Shown piece after piece: positions 1 to 9,426 of a stretch of 64,000 nucleotides of DNA (the first letter of the stretch is position 1; each line of letters starts with the position of its first letter). The DNA lies in contig NZ_CP022753.1 of NCBI RefSeq assembly GCF_002263495.1, positions 6,068,312 to 6,132,311 on the forward strand. The letters run 5' to 3'. The notes beneath the pieces are model-generated. The model had not been told where the DNA came from. It saw nothing but the letters and a program-made list of their open reading frames with translations, and did no database searches. Source of the DNA: Nocardiopsis gilva YIM 90087. GTDB taxonomy: Bacteria > Actinomycetota > Actinomycetes > Streptosporangiales > Streptosporangiaceae. Both the position numbers and the translations under genes were made by a program.

Positions 1-1181
1 GCAGTCCCCAGCGGCAGCACGGCCCGGACGCGGAAGCCGCCCTCCGGTCGCGGCCCGGCACTGAGTTCGCCGCCGACGGCCGACGCCCGCTCGCGCATGC
101 CGCGGAGGCCGTTGCCCTCGTGAATGGACGATGCCGAGGCTCCGGTTCCGTCGTCGTCGATCTGGACGGTCAGCTCGTCCGCGCCGTGGCGTACCAGCAC
201 CGACGCCGAGGTCGAGCCTTCCGCGTGGCGGCGGATGTTGGTCAGGGCCTCCTGCAGGATCCTGAACGCCGCGACGTCGATGGGCGACGGCAGTTCGGAT
301 TCCAAGCCCTCGGTGGTGACCTCGACGGCGATTCCCGACTCCCGTGTCCGGTCGGCCAGTTCACCGAGCTGGGACAGGGACGGGCCGGGGCTCACCGGCG
401 CCGCCTCGTCTTCGTCGACCTGCCGGAGCACCCCCAGCGTGGACCGCAGTTCGCGCAGCGTCTCCTTGCTCGCCTGCTTGATCGCCTCCAGTGCGGCATA
501 GGCCTGCTCCGGTTCGCGCCGGTGCGCGGCGGCCCCCGCCTGGACGTTGATCAGGGAGATGCTGTGCGCGACGACGTCGTGCACCTCGCGCGCGATGCGC
601 AGCCGCTCCTCGGTCGCGCGGCGTCGGGCCTCCTCCGCCCGGCTCCGCTCGGCCTCGACCGCCTTCTGCGCGGCCTCCCGCAGGTAGGCGCGCCGACTGC
701 GGACCACCTCACCCGCCGCGAGGAGCACGATCAGCCAGGACAGCACCATCAGCGACCTGCTGAGCTGGAAGGCGATGATCTCCCCAGCGGAAAAGACCGC
801 CAGTGCCAGCAGCGTCGCGGTGATGGCCGACAGCCGATGGCGTTCCGCGGCCAGACGGAGGACACCGATGATGAACGCGAGCCACCCCGTCCAGGAGTCG
901 ACCGTTCCGAGCATGTAGTACAGCGGCGTGGCGGCCCCGACCACGACCGCCGTGAGCAGTGGGAACCGGCTCAGTGCGGCGAGTGAGACCGATGCCGCGG
1001 CGATCAGCAGCAGCGTCACCGCGCGCAGCGGCTCACCCGTGGCCTCGGAGGCGAACAGCTCTCCGGTCAGCATCACGACGGCCGCACCGACAGCCGACCC
1101 GATGTCGAGCTTTGTGCTGGTGATCCAGCCGCCGATCCGTCCGCTCGCTCCCGTCCGCGGCCGATCGTTCGGTAGCTCCAT
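1..1181 (-). CDS. Sensor histidine kinase, HisKA_3 (NarL/DesK-like) type, 3' end outside window
   Basis: 393 codons are present and the frame is still open at the window edge. The N-terminal ~165 residues contain several hydrophobic stretches (membrane sensor part), followed by a charged coiled linker. The dimerisation/phospho-acceptor motif reads AREVHDVVAHSISLINVQ with the acceptor His at about residue 201. An N-box-like stretch (EALTNIRRHA, about 311-320) and the G-box region GNGLRGMRERASAVGG (about 357-371) form the ATP-binding domain. By family it should autophosphorylate and pass phosphate to a NarL-type response regulator, whose gene is expected just left of the window. The ATG at 1181 fits the first hydrophobic segment. 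The signal sensed cannot be read. Confidence 0.9.
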   Translation of the reverse strand, partial: MELPNDRPRTGASGRIGGWITSTKLDIGSAVGAAVVMLTGELFASEATGEPLRAVTLLLIAAASVSLAALSRFPLLTAVVVGAATPLYYMLGTVDSWTGWLAFIIGVLRLAAERHRLSAITATLLALAVFSAGEIIAFQLSRSLMVLSWLIVLLAAGEVVRSRRAYLREAAQKAVEAERSRAEEARRRATEERLRIAREVHDVVAHSISLINVQAGAAAHRREPEQAYAALEAIKQASKETLRELRSTLGVLRQVDEDEAAPVSPGPSLSQLGELADRTRESGIAVEVTTEGLESELPSPIDVAAFRILQEALTNIRRHAEGSTSASVLVRHGADELTVQIDDDGTGASASSIHEGNGLRGMRERASAVGGELSAGPRPEGGFRVRAVLPLGT

Positions 1182-1267
1182 GACGAACGTTCCCCACAGG
1201 CCGGACGGTCCAGGATGGTTCCGACGATACCGAGACGCAAGCACAGTGCGGCGCGCCGACGCCCCGC

Positions 1268-1516
1268 TCACCGCCCGGGGGTCTCACCGGACACGCGATG
1301 CGCGTCCGCCTTGCGGGTCCTCATCACCAGCAGGGGTGCCCCGATGAACCCGACGAAGGCCAGCACCCCCGGGAGGAACCTCAGGACGCGCAGCTCCTCG
1401 ATCCCGCCGAACATCATCAGGGCGCTGATCGCGATGGCCTCCGACACCACGATTCCCAGAACGAACCCGCCGACCAGGCCGAGCAGGGCGGCGCCCAGCA
1501 CTCGTAGAACGTGCAT
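1268..1516 (-). CDS. Small two-helix membrane protein (DUF5957-like)
   Basis: An 82-residue protein with two hydrophobic helices, roughly residues 5-40 and 47-66, and a basic C-terminal tail (MRTRKADAHRV). Composition and length resemble small actinobacterial DUF5957-type membrane proteins; this is a resemblance, not a search result. It lies between the sensor kinase and the HdeD-like gene on the same strand. A perfect 16-bp palindrome stands about 93 bp upstream. Function unknown. Confidence 0.6.
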   Translation of the reverse strand: MHVLRVLGAALLGLVGGFVLGIVVSEAIAISALMMFGGIEELRVLRFLPGVLAFVGFIGAPLLVMRTRKADAHRVSGETPGR

Positions 1517-1608
1517 CTTCCTTTTCCTCTCCTCGCACCGATGGATGCGATTCTCAGAGTGAGGAAGAGGCTGCTGACGGCGCGTCGGCCCCCAGAAGGC
1601 AGTCGCTC

Positions 1609-1624
1609 TACATCCCGGGATGTA
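1609..1624. promoter_or_regulatory. Perfect 16-bp palindrome TACATCCCGGGATGTA, possible operator
   Basis: The sequence equals its own reverse complement over all 16 bases. It lies upstream of the small membrane protein gene (start 1516) and downstream of the HdeD-like gene, where an operator for the former would be expected. No regulator can be assigned. Confidence 0.4.
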
Positions 1625-1628
1625 TGTA

Positions 1629-1655
1629 GCCGGGCCGCCGCGCGCTTGGCCCGGC
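1629..1655 (-). terminator. Hairpin downstream of the HdeD-like gene
   Basis: Arms GCCGGGCC (1629-1636) and GGCCCGGC (1648-1655) form an 8-bp GC stem 9 bp past the stop codon of the HdeD-like gene. There is no clear U-tract. Confidence 0.45.
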
Positions 1656-1663
1656 CGTCCGCG

Positions 1664-2212
1664 TCAGGTGATGGCGCCGCGCTCCTTGCCCTCCGCGCGG
1701 ACGCGCAGGCTCAGCGCGATGAGCGCCGCACCGAAGACGATCGCGTACACGCCGATGATGAACGCGATCACGACGGCGCCCAGGTACGGCAGGATCGCGA
1801 CCAAGACGCCGAAGACCACGGACAGCACACCGGCCAGAATGAACAGCCACTCCCCGGTCATCTCCTTGCGGAGCTTGACCGCCGCGACGATCTCGAAGAT
1901 GCCGGTGATGATCGCCCACGCGGCGAACAGCAGCGCCATCACGATGATCGTGATCTCCGGCCAGGCCAGCACGATCAGTCCGAAGCCGATGCCCGCGATC
2001 GCCGCCACCACGAACGGAGCCCGGTTCCCCGCCTCCGCCCGGAACCCCGCGATCCCGGCGAAGATGCCGTCCACCAGCACGTAGGCGCCGAAGAAGATCG
2101 CGAGGAGCAGCAGCGTCAACCCCGGCCAGAAGATGGCGAACAGGCCGAACAGCACCGCGATCGCACCGCGCACAGTGAGCACCCACCAGTGGCGTGCCAG
2201 GTAGTCGAGCAT
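1664..2212 (-). CDS. HdeD-family membrane protein
   Basis: 182 residues from the ATG at 2212, which has GGGGGAG a few bases upstream; the frame is open further upstream but that stretch has no hydrophobic or conserved sequence. It has six hydrophobic segments arranged as three helical hairpins, the DUF308/HdeD pattern (WWVLTVRGAIAVLFGLFAI, then WPEITIIVMALLFAAWAI). In enterobacteria HdeD contributes to acid resistance; in actinomycetes the role is not established. It is a single-gene unit with its own terminator-like hairpin. Confidence 0.85.
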   Translation of the reverse strand: MLDYLARHWWVLTVRGAIAVLFGLFAIFWPGLTLLLLAIFFGAYVLVDGIFAGIAGFRAEAGNRAPFVVAAIAGIGFGLIVLAWPEITIIVMALLFAAWAIITGIFEIVAAVKLRKEMTGEWLFILAGVLSVVFGVLVAILPYLGAVVIAFIIGVYAIVFGAALIALSLRVRAEGKERGAIT

Positions 2213-2351
2213 GTCTCCCCCGTCTCCGCGCCCCGTTCGTCCAGTGGTCGGCCGCTGGACCGCACGGTGGTCCCTATGCCCCGACAACGCCCGCGTGATC
2301 ACCAATCGAGAGGAAAAAGTCACCCAAAGTGACAGCTCGAGCGCGAAGAAT

Positions 2352-2390
2352 GCGGTGACGGGATAGCGCCGAAAGGCGCCCCGTCACCGC
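2352..2390 (-). terminator. Compound hairpin terminator of gltA
   Basis: Outer 11-bp perfect stem GCGGTGACGGG / CCCGTCACCGC encloses an inner GCGCC-gaaa-GGCGC stem. It lies 55 bp beyond the citrate synthase stop codon, on the side of gltA transcription. Confidence 0.7.
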
Positions 2391-2445
2391 GGGAACCGGA
2401 GTACCGGAATACCGGGTCCTGCTCTCCCGAGCTCGCCCGATGCCG

Positions 2446-3741
<1,296 letters not shown>

Positions 3742-4131
3742 GGCCGAGCCAACCTTTCCAGACTTGCGGGGGTAGCGGGTGTGCGGGGGGATAAGCCCCT
3801 CGTATTCGGTGTCGACAATGTTCGGTTTTAATAAACGCCGCGTTAAACGAAATCATACAATTGTCACGAACCGGCTAACTAGTGACGCATGACACAGCGC
3901 CAACAGGCCGAGAATTGCCGATTCAAGAAATATTTGCCGTATTTATCACACCCATCAGGGCGCATGGTGACCGCGTGCGCACAGAGGCGGACGGGAAGGG
4001 TTCACAGATTTGATCACCGGTGAACCGCCCCAACCCCTCCTAGGGGCCGTCCGTGGTGCATCTCACCGGGCAATCCGGGCCCTGGGTCCGTCCGCCTGAC
4101 GACTCGGTACGGTCCGTCCCCTACTGGTCCA
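3742..4131. other. Intergenic region upstream of gltA
   Basis: About 390 bp with no coding signal. The part at 3800-3960 is distinctly AT-richer than its surroundings (for example TTTATTAAAACC on the minus strand), consistent with the gltA promoter and 5' leader. No individual -35/-10 pair could be called with confidence. Confidence 0.5.
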
Positions 4132-4149
4132 AGGGCTGTGACCAGCCCT
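4132..4149 (-). terminator. Hairpin downstream of the MFS gene
   Basis: AGGGCTG-tgac-CAGCCCT, a perfect 7-bp stem with a 4-nt loop, 35 bp beyond the stop codon of the MFS transporter gene. Confidence 0.45.
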
Positions 4150-4183
4150 CTCACCACTATGGTGGCGGCCGCGCGTCCTCACG

Positions 4184-5509
4184 TTACTCCTCGGTTGGTA
4201 CCCGGGCGAACGGGGCCACCAACGCAACGCCAGCGGGAAGTATTGCCAGGACCAGAACCACTGGCGCGTAGGAGCCGACGAGGTCGTGCCCGAGCGACAG
4301 CAGCAGGGGCGCGATCGCCGTCGAGGAGACCGCCACCGACTGCGTCAGGCCGCGCAGCGACCCGATGACCTCGGTACCGAAGTAGAACGGCATCGCCGCC
4401 GCCTCGACCGACCTGGCGCCCGCTCCGGCCGCCCCCAGCGCCATGCCGTAGACCAGCGCGCTCACGCCCGGCGACACGAAGGGCAGCATGGCCATCGCGC
4501 CCACGTGCATCATCATCGCGATAAAGATCAGCAGCTTCGGCGAGAACCGGTCGGCGGCCGAGCTGAACGCGAGCGCGGCCAGCAGCCCGGCGACCGTCTG
4601 CGGCAGGAAGTTCGCGGCGGCCTGCGCCGAGCTCAGCCCCTGCTCGCCCAGCACCGCGATCTGGTGGAAGAACAGCGCGGTTCCGGTCAGACCGGCCACC
4701 GCGACAGCGCTGGTGACCAGCCAGAACATCGATGTGCGGACGACGGCGCGCAGCGGCCAGGCCGGTTCGGCGGCGGTCTCCGACGCGGACTCCGTCGACG
4801 CCTCGTCGGCCTGCGCCCGCGTCACCCCGCGCATCCCCCACCAGGCGATGGGCAGGATGACCGCCCACACCAGCGCGGCCTCCCACATCAGGACGGAGCG
4901 CCAGCCGAGCCGGACGATGGCCATCTCCGCCAGGAGCGGGAAGAGCGAGATCCCGGCCGCGCCCACGGCGCTGGTGATGCCGAGCGCGGTGCCGCGCTTG
5001 CGGGTGACCGCGGTGGCCACGGCCGTGGTCGCGACGAGCGTCATTCCGCCCCGACCCATCGCGCGCACGCCCACGAACGCGACCGTCAGCCCGACGATCT
5101 CATGGACGACGGCGAGGAGGGTGAGGAAGGCACCGAACGTCAGCGCGATAGCGGTAAGCATCCGGCGGACGCCGAAGTGGTCGACCGCACGCCCGATCCA
5201 CGGCAGTACGACCGCACCGCCCAGGGTGCCGACAAGGTAGGCGGCCGACACGATGGATCGGCTGATGCCCAGGTCACCGATGATGTGGTCGACGAAGACC
5301 GACAGCCCCGCCGTCTGGCCGGGGCCGCTGAGCGCCATGACGGCACCGGACAGGGCGACGACGGCGATGGTGCCCTTGGCGAGAGGGCCGGAGGAAGTGG
5401 AGAGGGCGGAGGTGGACGGAGAGGAGGCGGCAGAAGGATCGGGAGAAGCGGATTCGGAGTTGGACTCGTCCCCGGTCCCGGATTCGGCATGCGACGACAG
5501 CAGAAACAC
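4184..5509 (-). CDS. MFS transporter
   Basis: 441 residues with about 12 predicted membrane helices following a low-complexity Ser/Pro-rich N-terminus (residues 1-45). The loop between helices 2 and 3 has the MFS-type G-x3-D-x-G/R-R signature (WIGRAVDHFGVRRMLTAI). The C-terminal half starts near residue 240 after a charged central loop. Drug or metabolite export is likely for this type, but the substrate is not readable. It is transcribed alone; a long inverted repeat lies just before the start codon. The Ser-rich N-terminal extension makes the exact start uncertain. Confidence 0.85.
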   Translation of the reverse strand: MFLLSSHAESGTGDESNSESASPDPSAASSPSTSALSTSSGPLAKGTIAVVALSGAVMALSGPGQTAGLSVFVDHIIGDLGISRSIVSAAYLVGTLGGAVVLPWIGRAVDHFGVRRMLTAIALTFGAFLTLLAVVHEIVGLTVAFVGVRAMGRGGMTLVATTAVATAVTRKRGTALGITSAVGAAGISLFPLLAEMAIVRLGWRSVLMWEAALVWAVILPIAWWGMRGVTRAQADEASTESASETAAEPAWPLRAVVRTSMFWLVTSAVAVAGLTGTALFFHQIAVLGEQGLSSAQAAANFLPQTVAGLLAALAFSSAADRFSPKLLIFIAMMMHVGAMAMLPFVSPGVSALVYGMALGAAGAGARSVEAAAMPFYFGTEVIGSLRGLTQSVAVSSTAIAPLLLSLGHDLVGSYAPVVLVLAILPAGVALVAPFARVPTEE

Positions 5510-5529
5510 CCCCTTCGCCTAGGTCCGGC

Positions 5530-5561
5530 ACTGTGGGCCAATCGAATCGCCAGCCCACAGT
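5530..5561. promoter_or_regulatory. Inverted repeat upstream of the MFS gene
   Basis: Arms ACTGTGGGC (5530-5538) and GCCCACAGT (5553-5561) are perfect 9-bp inverted repeats separated by 14 bp. The site ends 20 bp upstream of the transporter start, so it could be an operator for a dimeric regulator or a leader hairpin. Confidence 0.45.
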
Positions 5562-5823
5562 CGGCCATGGGGCGGTAGGACGTTTCCTGCTACTCAGGCC
5601 AGAATCAGTCGGATCGAGCGCCGAAACATGTCCGGGTCGGCCAGAATCGACACGACCCCGCACAGTCGGTCCCCCCGCGATCACCGAACGTCGGCACACC
5701 CCCGACTCCATGAACGCACAGCAGCCGCTCCGACGTGGCGTTTCCCACAATCTCCCGTGTTCTGGATCGCAACCCGCACCGCATCCGCCCCTCCATAACC
5801 GAGACGCCGCAGGCGCTCATCCC

Positions 5824-5885
5824 GTTGATCTCGGGGATAGTGGGGTAAAAATCGCCACTGAAACCCCAATATCTCCGAGATCAAC
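5824..5885. repeat. Long palindromic element, copy 1
   Basis: 23-bp arms at 5824-5846 and 5863-5885 pair with two mismatches around a 16-nt loop. The outer 11 bases are GTTGATCTCGG / its complement. The same element occurs at 20193-20254. It starts 25 bp past the prfC stop codon, so it could fold in the 3' end of that transcript. Read on the minus strand its loop contains gcgatttt, as does the plus-strand loop of copy 2. Confidence 0.85.
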
Positions 5886-5909
5886 AGAAGGGAGGGAGGG
5901 GAGCGTCGC

Positions 5910-7535
5910 TTAGGAGCTCTCCTCGACCCCTCCGGCGAGCAGCGCCTCCATGGTGAGGTCCGGGTAGTCTCGCTCGATCACACGGAGCCGCCACTTGTTG
6001 TGCACCAGCATCAGCAGCTCGCCGTCCGAGCGCCGCTTGAGCACCTCGGCGCCCGACAGGCCGTGCAGCGTCGGCGCGGACTCGGCGTCGGTGCGGCGCG
6101 CGATGTTGTAGTCCAGGAACGACAGTTCCACGGGCGCCCGGAACTCCTCCTCCATGCGGTGCTTGACCACGTCGAACTGGAGCGGACCGACGGCCGCGAG
6201 CACCGGCGCCTGCTCGCCGCGCACGTCCGACGTCAGCACCTGCACCACGCCCTCGCTGTCGAGCTGGGCGATCCCGCGCTGGAACTGCTTGTAGCGGCCC
6301 GAGTCGACGGCACGGGCGACCGCGAAGTGCTCCGGGGCGAAGCTCGGGATCGGCGGGAACTCCACCTTCGGGCCGTCGTAGAGCGTGTCGCCCACGCTCA
6401 GCGCCTGGGCGTTGATCAGCGCGATGACGTCGCCAGGGAAGGCGGTGTCGATGGTGTTGCGCTCGCTGCCGAACACCGCCTGGGTGTACTTGGTGGCGAA
6501 CGGGCGGCCGGTGGCGGCGTGGGTCAGAACCATGCCGCGATCGAAGCGGCCGGAGGCCACCCGGACGAACGCCATCCGGTCGCGGTGCGCCTTGTCCATG
6601 TTGGCCTGCATCTTGAACACCTGCCCGGAGAACGGCGCGGTGACCGCCCGGGTCTCGCCGTTGGCGCCGACCGGGTCGTCCGGGGCGGGTGCCAGCCCGA
6701 CCAGGGTGTTGAGCAGGCCCGACACACCGAAGTTGGGCAGCGCGGCGCCGAACAGCACCGGCGAGGACTCACCGGCCAGGAACGACTCCTCGTCGTAGGC
6801 CGCGCCGATCTCCTCCAGCAGTTCGAGCTCCTCGACCGCCTGGGTCCAGGCGTCCTCCTCGACCTCGGCGGCCTGCTCCGCGCTCAGCTCCTCCTCGACC
6901 GCGCGGGTCGCGCCGCCCGGGGTCCGGTGCATCTTGGTGTAGGCGCCGCTGTCGCGGTCGATGAGCCCGCGGAAGTCCCCGGCGATACCCACCGGCCAGT
7001 TCATCGGGGTGGGGCGCAGCCCGATGCGCTGCTCGATCTCGTCGAGCAGCTCCAGCGGCTCGCGGCCGGGCCGGTCCCACTTGTTCACGAAGGTGATGAC
7101 GGGCACCTTGCGCGCCCGGCACACGTCGAACAGCTTCAGTGTCTGCGGCTCCAGGCCCTTGGCCGAGTCCAGCAGCATGACCGCGCAGTCGACCGCCGAG
7201 AGCACCCGGTAGGTGTCCTCGGAGAAGTCGGCGTGCCCGGGGGTGTCGAGCAGGTTCAGCACGCAGTCGCCGTAGTCGATGCGCAGCGCGGCCGAGGTGA
7301 TGGAGATCCCGCGGGCCTGCTCCATCTCCATCCAGTCAGAGGTCACGCCGCGCCGGTCGCCCTTGCCGTGGACCGCACCCGCCGACGAGATCGCCGCCGC
7401 GTGCAGCGCCAACGCCTCGGTGAGCGTGGACTTACCGGCGTCCGGGTGGGAGATCACCGCGAAGGTCCGGCGCCGCCCGGCCTCGGCCGCGATCTGGCCG
7501 CTGTGCTGGGTCACATTGTCCGCTGTCACGCTCAC
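5910..7535 (-). CDS. prfC: Peptide chain release factor 3
   Basis: 541 residues, GTG start. A translational GTPase that recycles RF1/RF2 from the ribosome after termination. G1 is SHPDAGKST (about 29-37), the switch I/II region has GISIT and DTPGHADF (about 97-104), G4 is NKWD (about 151-154). Length and the AAAISSAGAVHGKGDRRG stretch distinguish it from EF-G. The start overlaps the stop of the upstream MerR gene (GTGA), implying translational coupling. A long palindrome follows 25 bp after the stop. Confidence 0.96.
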   Translation of the reverse strand: MSVTADNVTQHSGQIAAEAGRRRTFAVISHPDAGKSTLTEALALHAAAISSAGAVHGKGDRRGVTSDWMEMEQARGISITSAALRIDYGDCVLNLLDTPGHADFSEDTYRVLSAVDCAVMLLDSAKGLEPQTLKLFDVCRARKVPVITFVNKWDRPGREPLELLDEIEQRIGLRPTPMNWPVGIAGDFRGLIDRDSGAYTKMHRTPGGATRAVEEELSAEQAAEVEEDAWTQAVEELELLEEIGAAYDEESFLAGESSPVLFGAALPNFGVSGLLNTLVGLAPAPDDPVGANGETRAVTAPFSGQVFKMQANMDKAHRDRMAFVRVASGRFDRGMVLTHAATGRPFATKYTQAVFGSERNTIDTAFPGDVIALINAQALSVGDTLYDGPKVEFPPIPSFAPEHFAVARAVDSGRYKQFQRGIAQLDSEGVVQVLTSDVRGEQAPVLAAVGPLQFDVVKHRMEEEFRAPVELSFLDYNIARRTDAESAPTLHGLSGAEVLKRRSDGELLMLVHNKWRLRVIERDYPDLTMEALLAGGVEESS

Positions 7536-7984
7536 CGGCGTTCCGTCTCCTCGCTCGCAGCTTGGGCTTGGTACTTGTGGCGCTGGTCGCGCAGTCGGCC
7601 GCCGAACTCCTCCGCGATCGTCAACCGCTCGCGGAGCGCGGCGCGCCGCTCCTCCACCACGGACTCGAACGCCGCGAGGCGGTCGAGGAGGCCCGCCTGC
7701 TCGATCGCCGATTCGGTGCCCTCTGCGCCCTCGGCACCCGCAGCGAGCCGGTCCAGGAGGGAGAGCAGCTCGCCCATGTCGTCAACGCTGAATTCCAGCA
7801 ACTTCATCCGCTTGATGAGCAGCAACCGCTCGACGTCGGACTCGGTGTACAACCGGAACCCGCCGCGCGAGCGCGCCGATGGGACGACCAGGCCCACCTC
7901 GCCGTAGTAACGGATGGTCCGGAGAGACAGGCTCGTCCGCTCGGCCACCTCACCGATCTGCATGTGAGCAGCCGCTCGCGACAT
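7532..7984 (-). CDS. MerR-family transcriptional regulator
   Basis: 150 residues from ATG 7984, preceded by GGAAGGGG at a good distance. The N-terminal winged helix reads MQIGEVAERTSLSLRTIRYYGEV (helix-turn-helix) followed by GGFRLYTESDVERLLLIKRM; the C-terminal half is a charged coiled coil, and no effector-binding domain is visible. It overlaps prfC by 4 bp, so both are probably read from one mRNA. An inverted repeat typical of MerR operators lies directly upstream, suggesting autoregulation. The ligand is unknown. Confidence 0.9.
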   Translation of the reverse strand: MSRAAAHMQIGEVAERTSLSLRTIRYYGEVGLVVPSARSRGGFRLYTESDVERLLLIKRMKLLEFSVDDMGELLSLLDRLAAGAEGAEGTESAIEQAGLLDRLAAFESVVEERRAALRERLTIAEEFGGRLRDQRHKYQAQAASEETERR

Positions 7985-8006
7985 CGCCGCCCCTTCCAAG
8001 GAATCT

Positions 8007-8022
8007 ACCCTAACGTGAGGGT
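8007..8022 (-). promoter_or_regulatory. MerR-type operator/promoter of the merR-prfC operon
   Basis: ACCCT-aacgtg-AGGGT inverted repeat, overlapped on the minus strand by a TTGACC hexamer (8025-8020). A TTGACC box running into a CCCT...AGGG repeat is the usual layout for actinobacterial MerR regulators. The -10 box is not clear. Confidence 0.5.
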
Positions 8023-8102
8023 CAAGTATGTGGCCTCCGGTGCGCACACGTCACCGCATCGGCCCAGCCTACGTGCGCCGCGCCGGTGGCGCGTGAAGGC
8101 CG

Positions 8103-8534
8103 CTACCCCTCGTCTTCGAGAATGCCGTCCACGACGTCGCCGAGCACCAGAGCGCGGTCGCCGTCGGACAGGGTGCGCAGTTCGCGCAGGGCGGCTCCGG
8201 TGTCGAACCTGTCCCCGGCGCGGCCCTCGATCACGCACAGCCGGGCGACCTCCTGCGTCGGCAGGTTGAGGAACTGAGCCTCGGGCGGCGGGGCGAGCCC
8301 GTAGAGCGTCACGGGGTAGCGCGAGTGGCGGGTGCGCCACTGCTCGGATCGCTTGCCCAGGAATCCATGGAGCAGCGAGTCGAAGACCCCGTCGGGTTCC
8401 AGGTCACGCAGGGCCGAGCGGTCCAGGACCACCCTGCACTCCCCGCAGTTGGCCAGCTCGGCCCGGAGGAGGCGGCGCGCTTCGCTGTGCGTCACGTGCT
8501 CCGCGTTCAGCTTCATCGGGTGCCGGTGGGCCAT
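8103..8534 (-). CDS. Hypothetical protein
   Basis: 143 residues, soluble, with no membrane segment or signal peptide. It contains a Cys pair (ANCGECRVVLDRS, about 28-40) and an acidic C-terminus (LGDVVDGILEDEG). Codon use is typical for the genome and the frame is uninterrupted, which supports it as a real gene. It lies alone between the MerR operon and a TetR gene. I do not recognise the family. Confidence 0.55.
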   Translation of the reverse strand: MAHRHPMKLNAEHVTHSEARRLLRAELANCGECRVVLDRSALRDLEPDGVFDSLLHGFLGKRSEQWRTRHSRYPVTLYGLAPPPEAQFLNLPTQEVARLCVIEGRAGDRFDTGAALRELRTLSDGDRALVLGDVVDGILEDEG

Positions 8535-8566
8535 GTCGCCAGCGTAGCCGGGGGACCACGGCCATC

Positions 8567-9286
8567 TCAGGTATCCCGCTCCTCCAGCGCGGTTCGGACG
8601 CGCCGCAGCACGTCCTCTCCGCTCAGGGCGGACGGGTAGACGGCCACCAGGACGGACTCGGCGGGCTCGGCGGCGGCGCCGGGCTCGCGCAGCTCGGCGC
8701 CGAGCGACCGCGCCACGAACTCCATGGCGCGGTCGAACCGGTCCCAGGGGATGGGGCGCTGCGGATCGCGCAGCCAGGAGCGGAGCACGTGGTTGTGCGC
8801 GGCGATCACCGATGCCGCCAGCGCCTCCCCCGCCAGCACTCGCGTGCCCTCGGTCTCGCCGCGCGCGAGGTAGCGGCTGAACGCGCCCTGGTAGCGGGCC
8901 GTCATGGCGATCTCGCGATCGCGCAGCCGGGGAACCGCGCGCACCAGGCGGAAACGGGGGACGGTGATCTCCGGGGTGGCCACATACCCCTGGAAGACCA
9001 TGCGGGCGGCGGCGCAGACGGTCGCCACGGGGTCGTCGTCGGGCGCGGCGCGCAGGTAGCGGACGACCGACTCGAAGAGTTCGTCGTGGCCGGAGAAGAG
9101 GATGTCCTCCTTGGAGCCGAAGTGGCGGAAGAGGCTGCGCCGGCTCACTCCGGACTCCTCAGCGATGTCGTCCATCGTGGTCGCCTCGTAGCCCGCGGAC
9201 TCGAAGAGGCGCACCGCGGCGGCCACGACGTCGTGGCGAGCGGGCATGCCGCCCCTGCCCTTCGCCGGCTGGTCCGGATGCGCCAC
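8567..9286 (-). CDS. TetR-family transcriptional regulator
   Basis: 239 residues. The N-terminal TetR DNA-binding domain is clear: AAVRLFESAGYEATTMDDIAEES followed by the recognition helix GVSRRSLFRHFGSKEDIL (about 49-66). The helical C-terminal ligand domain is not diagnostic. It is transcribed divergently from an acyl-CoA dehydrogenase gene with a 140-bp shared promoter region containing an inverted repeat, so control of that gene by an acyl-CoA-type ligand is plausible but unproven. Confidence 0.9.
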   Translation of the reverse strand: MAHPDQPAKGRGGMPARHDVVAAAVRLFESAGYEATTMDDIAEESGVSRRSLFRHFGSKEDILFSGHDELFESVVRYLRAAPDDDPVATVCAAARMVFQGYVATPEITVPRFRLVRAVPRLRDREIAMTARYQGAFSRYLARGETEGTRVLAGEALAASVIAAHNHVLRSWLRDPQRPIPWDRFDRAMEFVARSLGAELREPGAAAEPAESVLVAVYPSALSGEDVLRRVRTALEERDT

Positions 9287-9370
9287 GCGCTGCTCCTTCT
9301 CTCGGGTCTCAATCCGCTCGCGCAGAACTTAGCCGACGGATAGGTGCGAAATGTTGAGTCACCCTTTATT

Positions 9371-9407
9371 GTGGCACTGGATGCCATGATCAGGCACGTA
9401 GTGCCAC
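9371..9407. promoter_or_regulatory. Inverted repeat between tetR and the acyl-CoA dehydrogenase gene
   Basis: Outer arms GTGGCACT (9371-9378) and AGTGCCAC (9400-9407) pair perfectly; inner TGCC (9382-9385) and GGCA (9393-9396) extend the symmetry. Its position 20 bp before the dehydrogenase start suits an operator of the divergent TetR protein. Confidence 0.5.
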
Positions 9408-9426
9408 GAGGGAGGCGCGGGAGACG

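Noticed and set aside
6000-7907. A 635-codon open frame antisense to prfC and merR
   Set aside because: Same cause; both opposite-strand genes have full family motifs and coupled starts.
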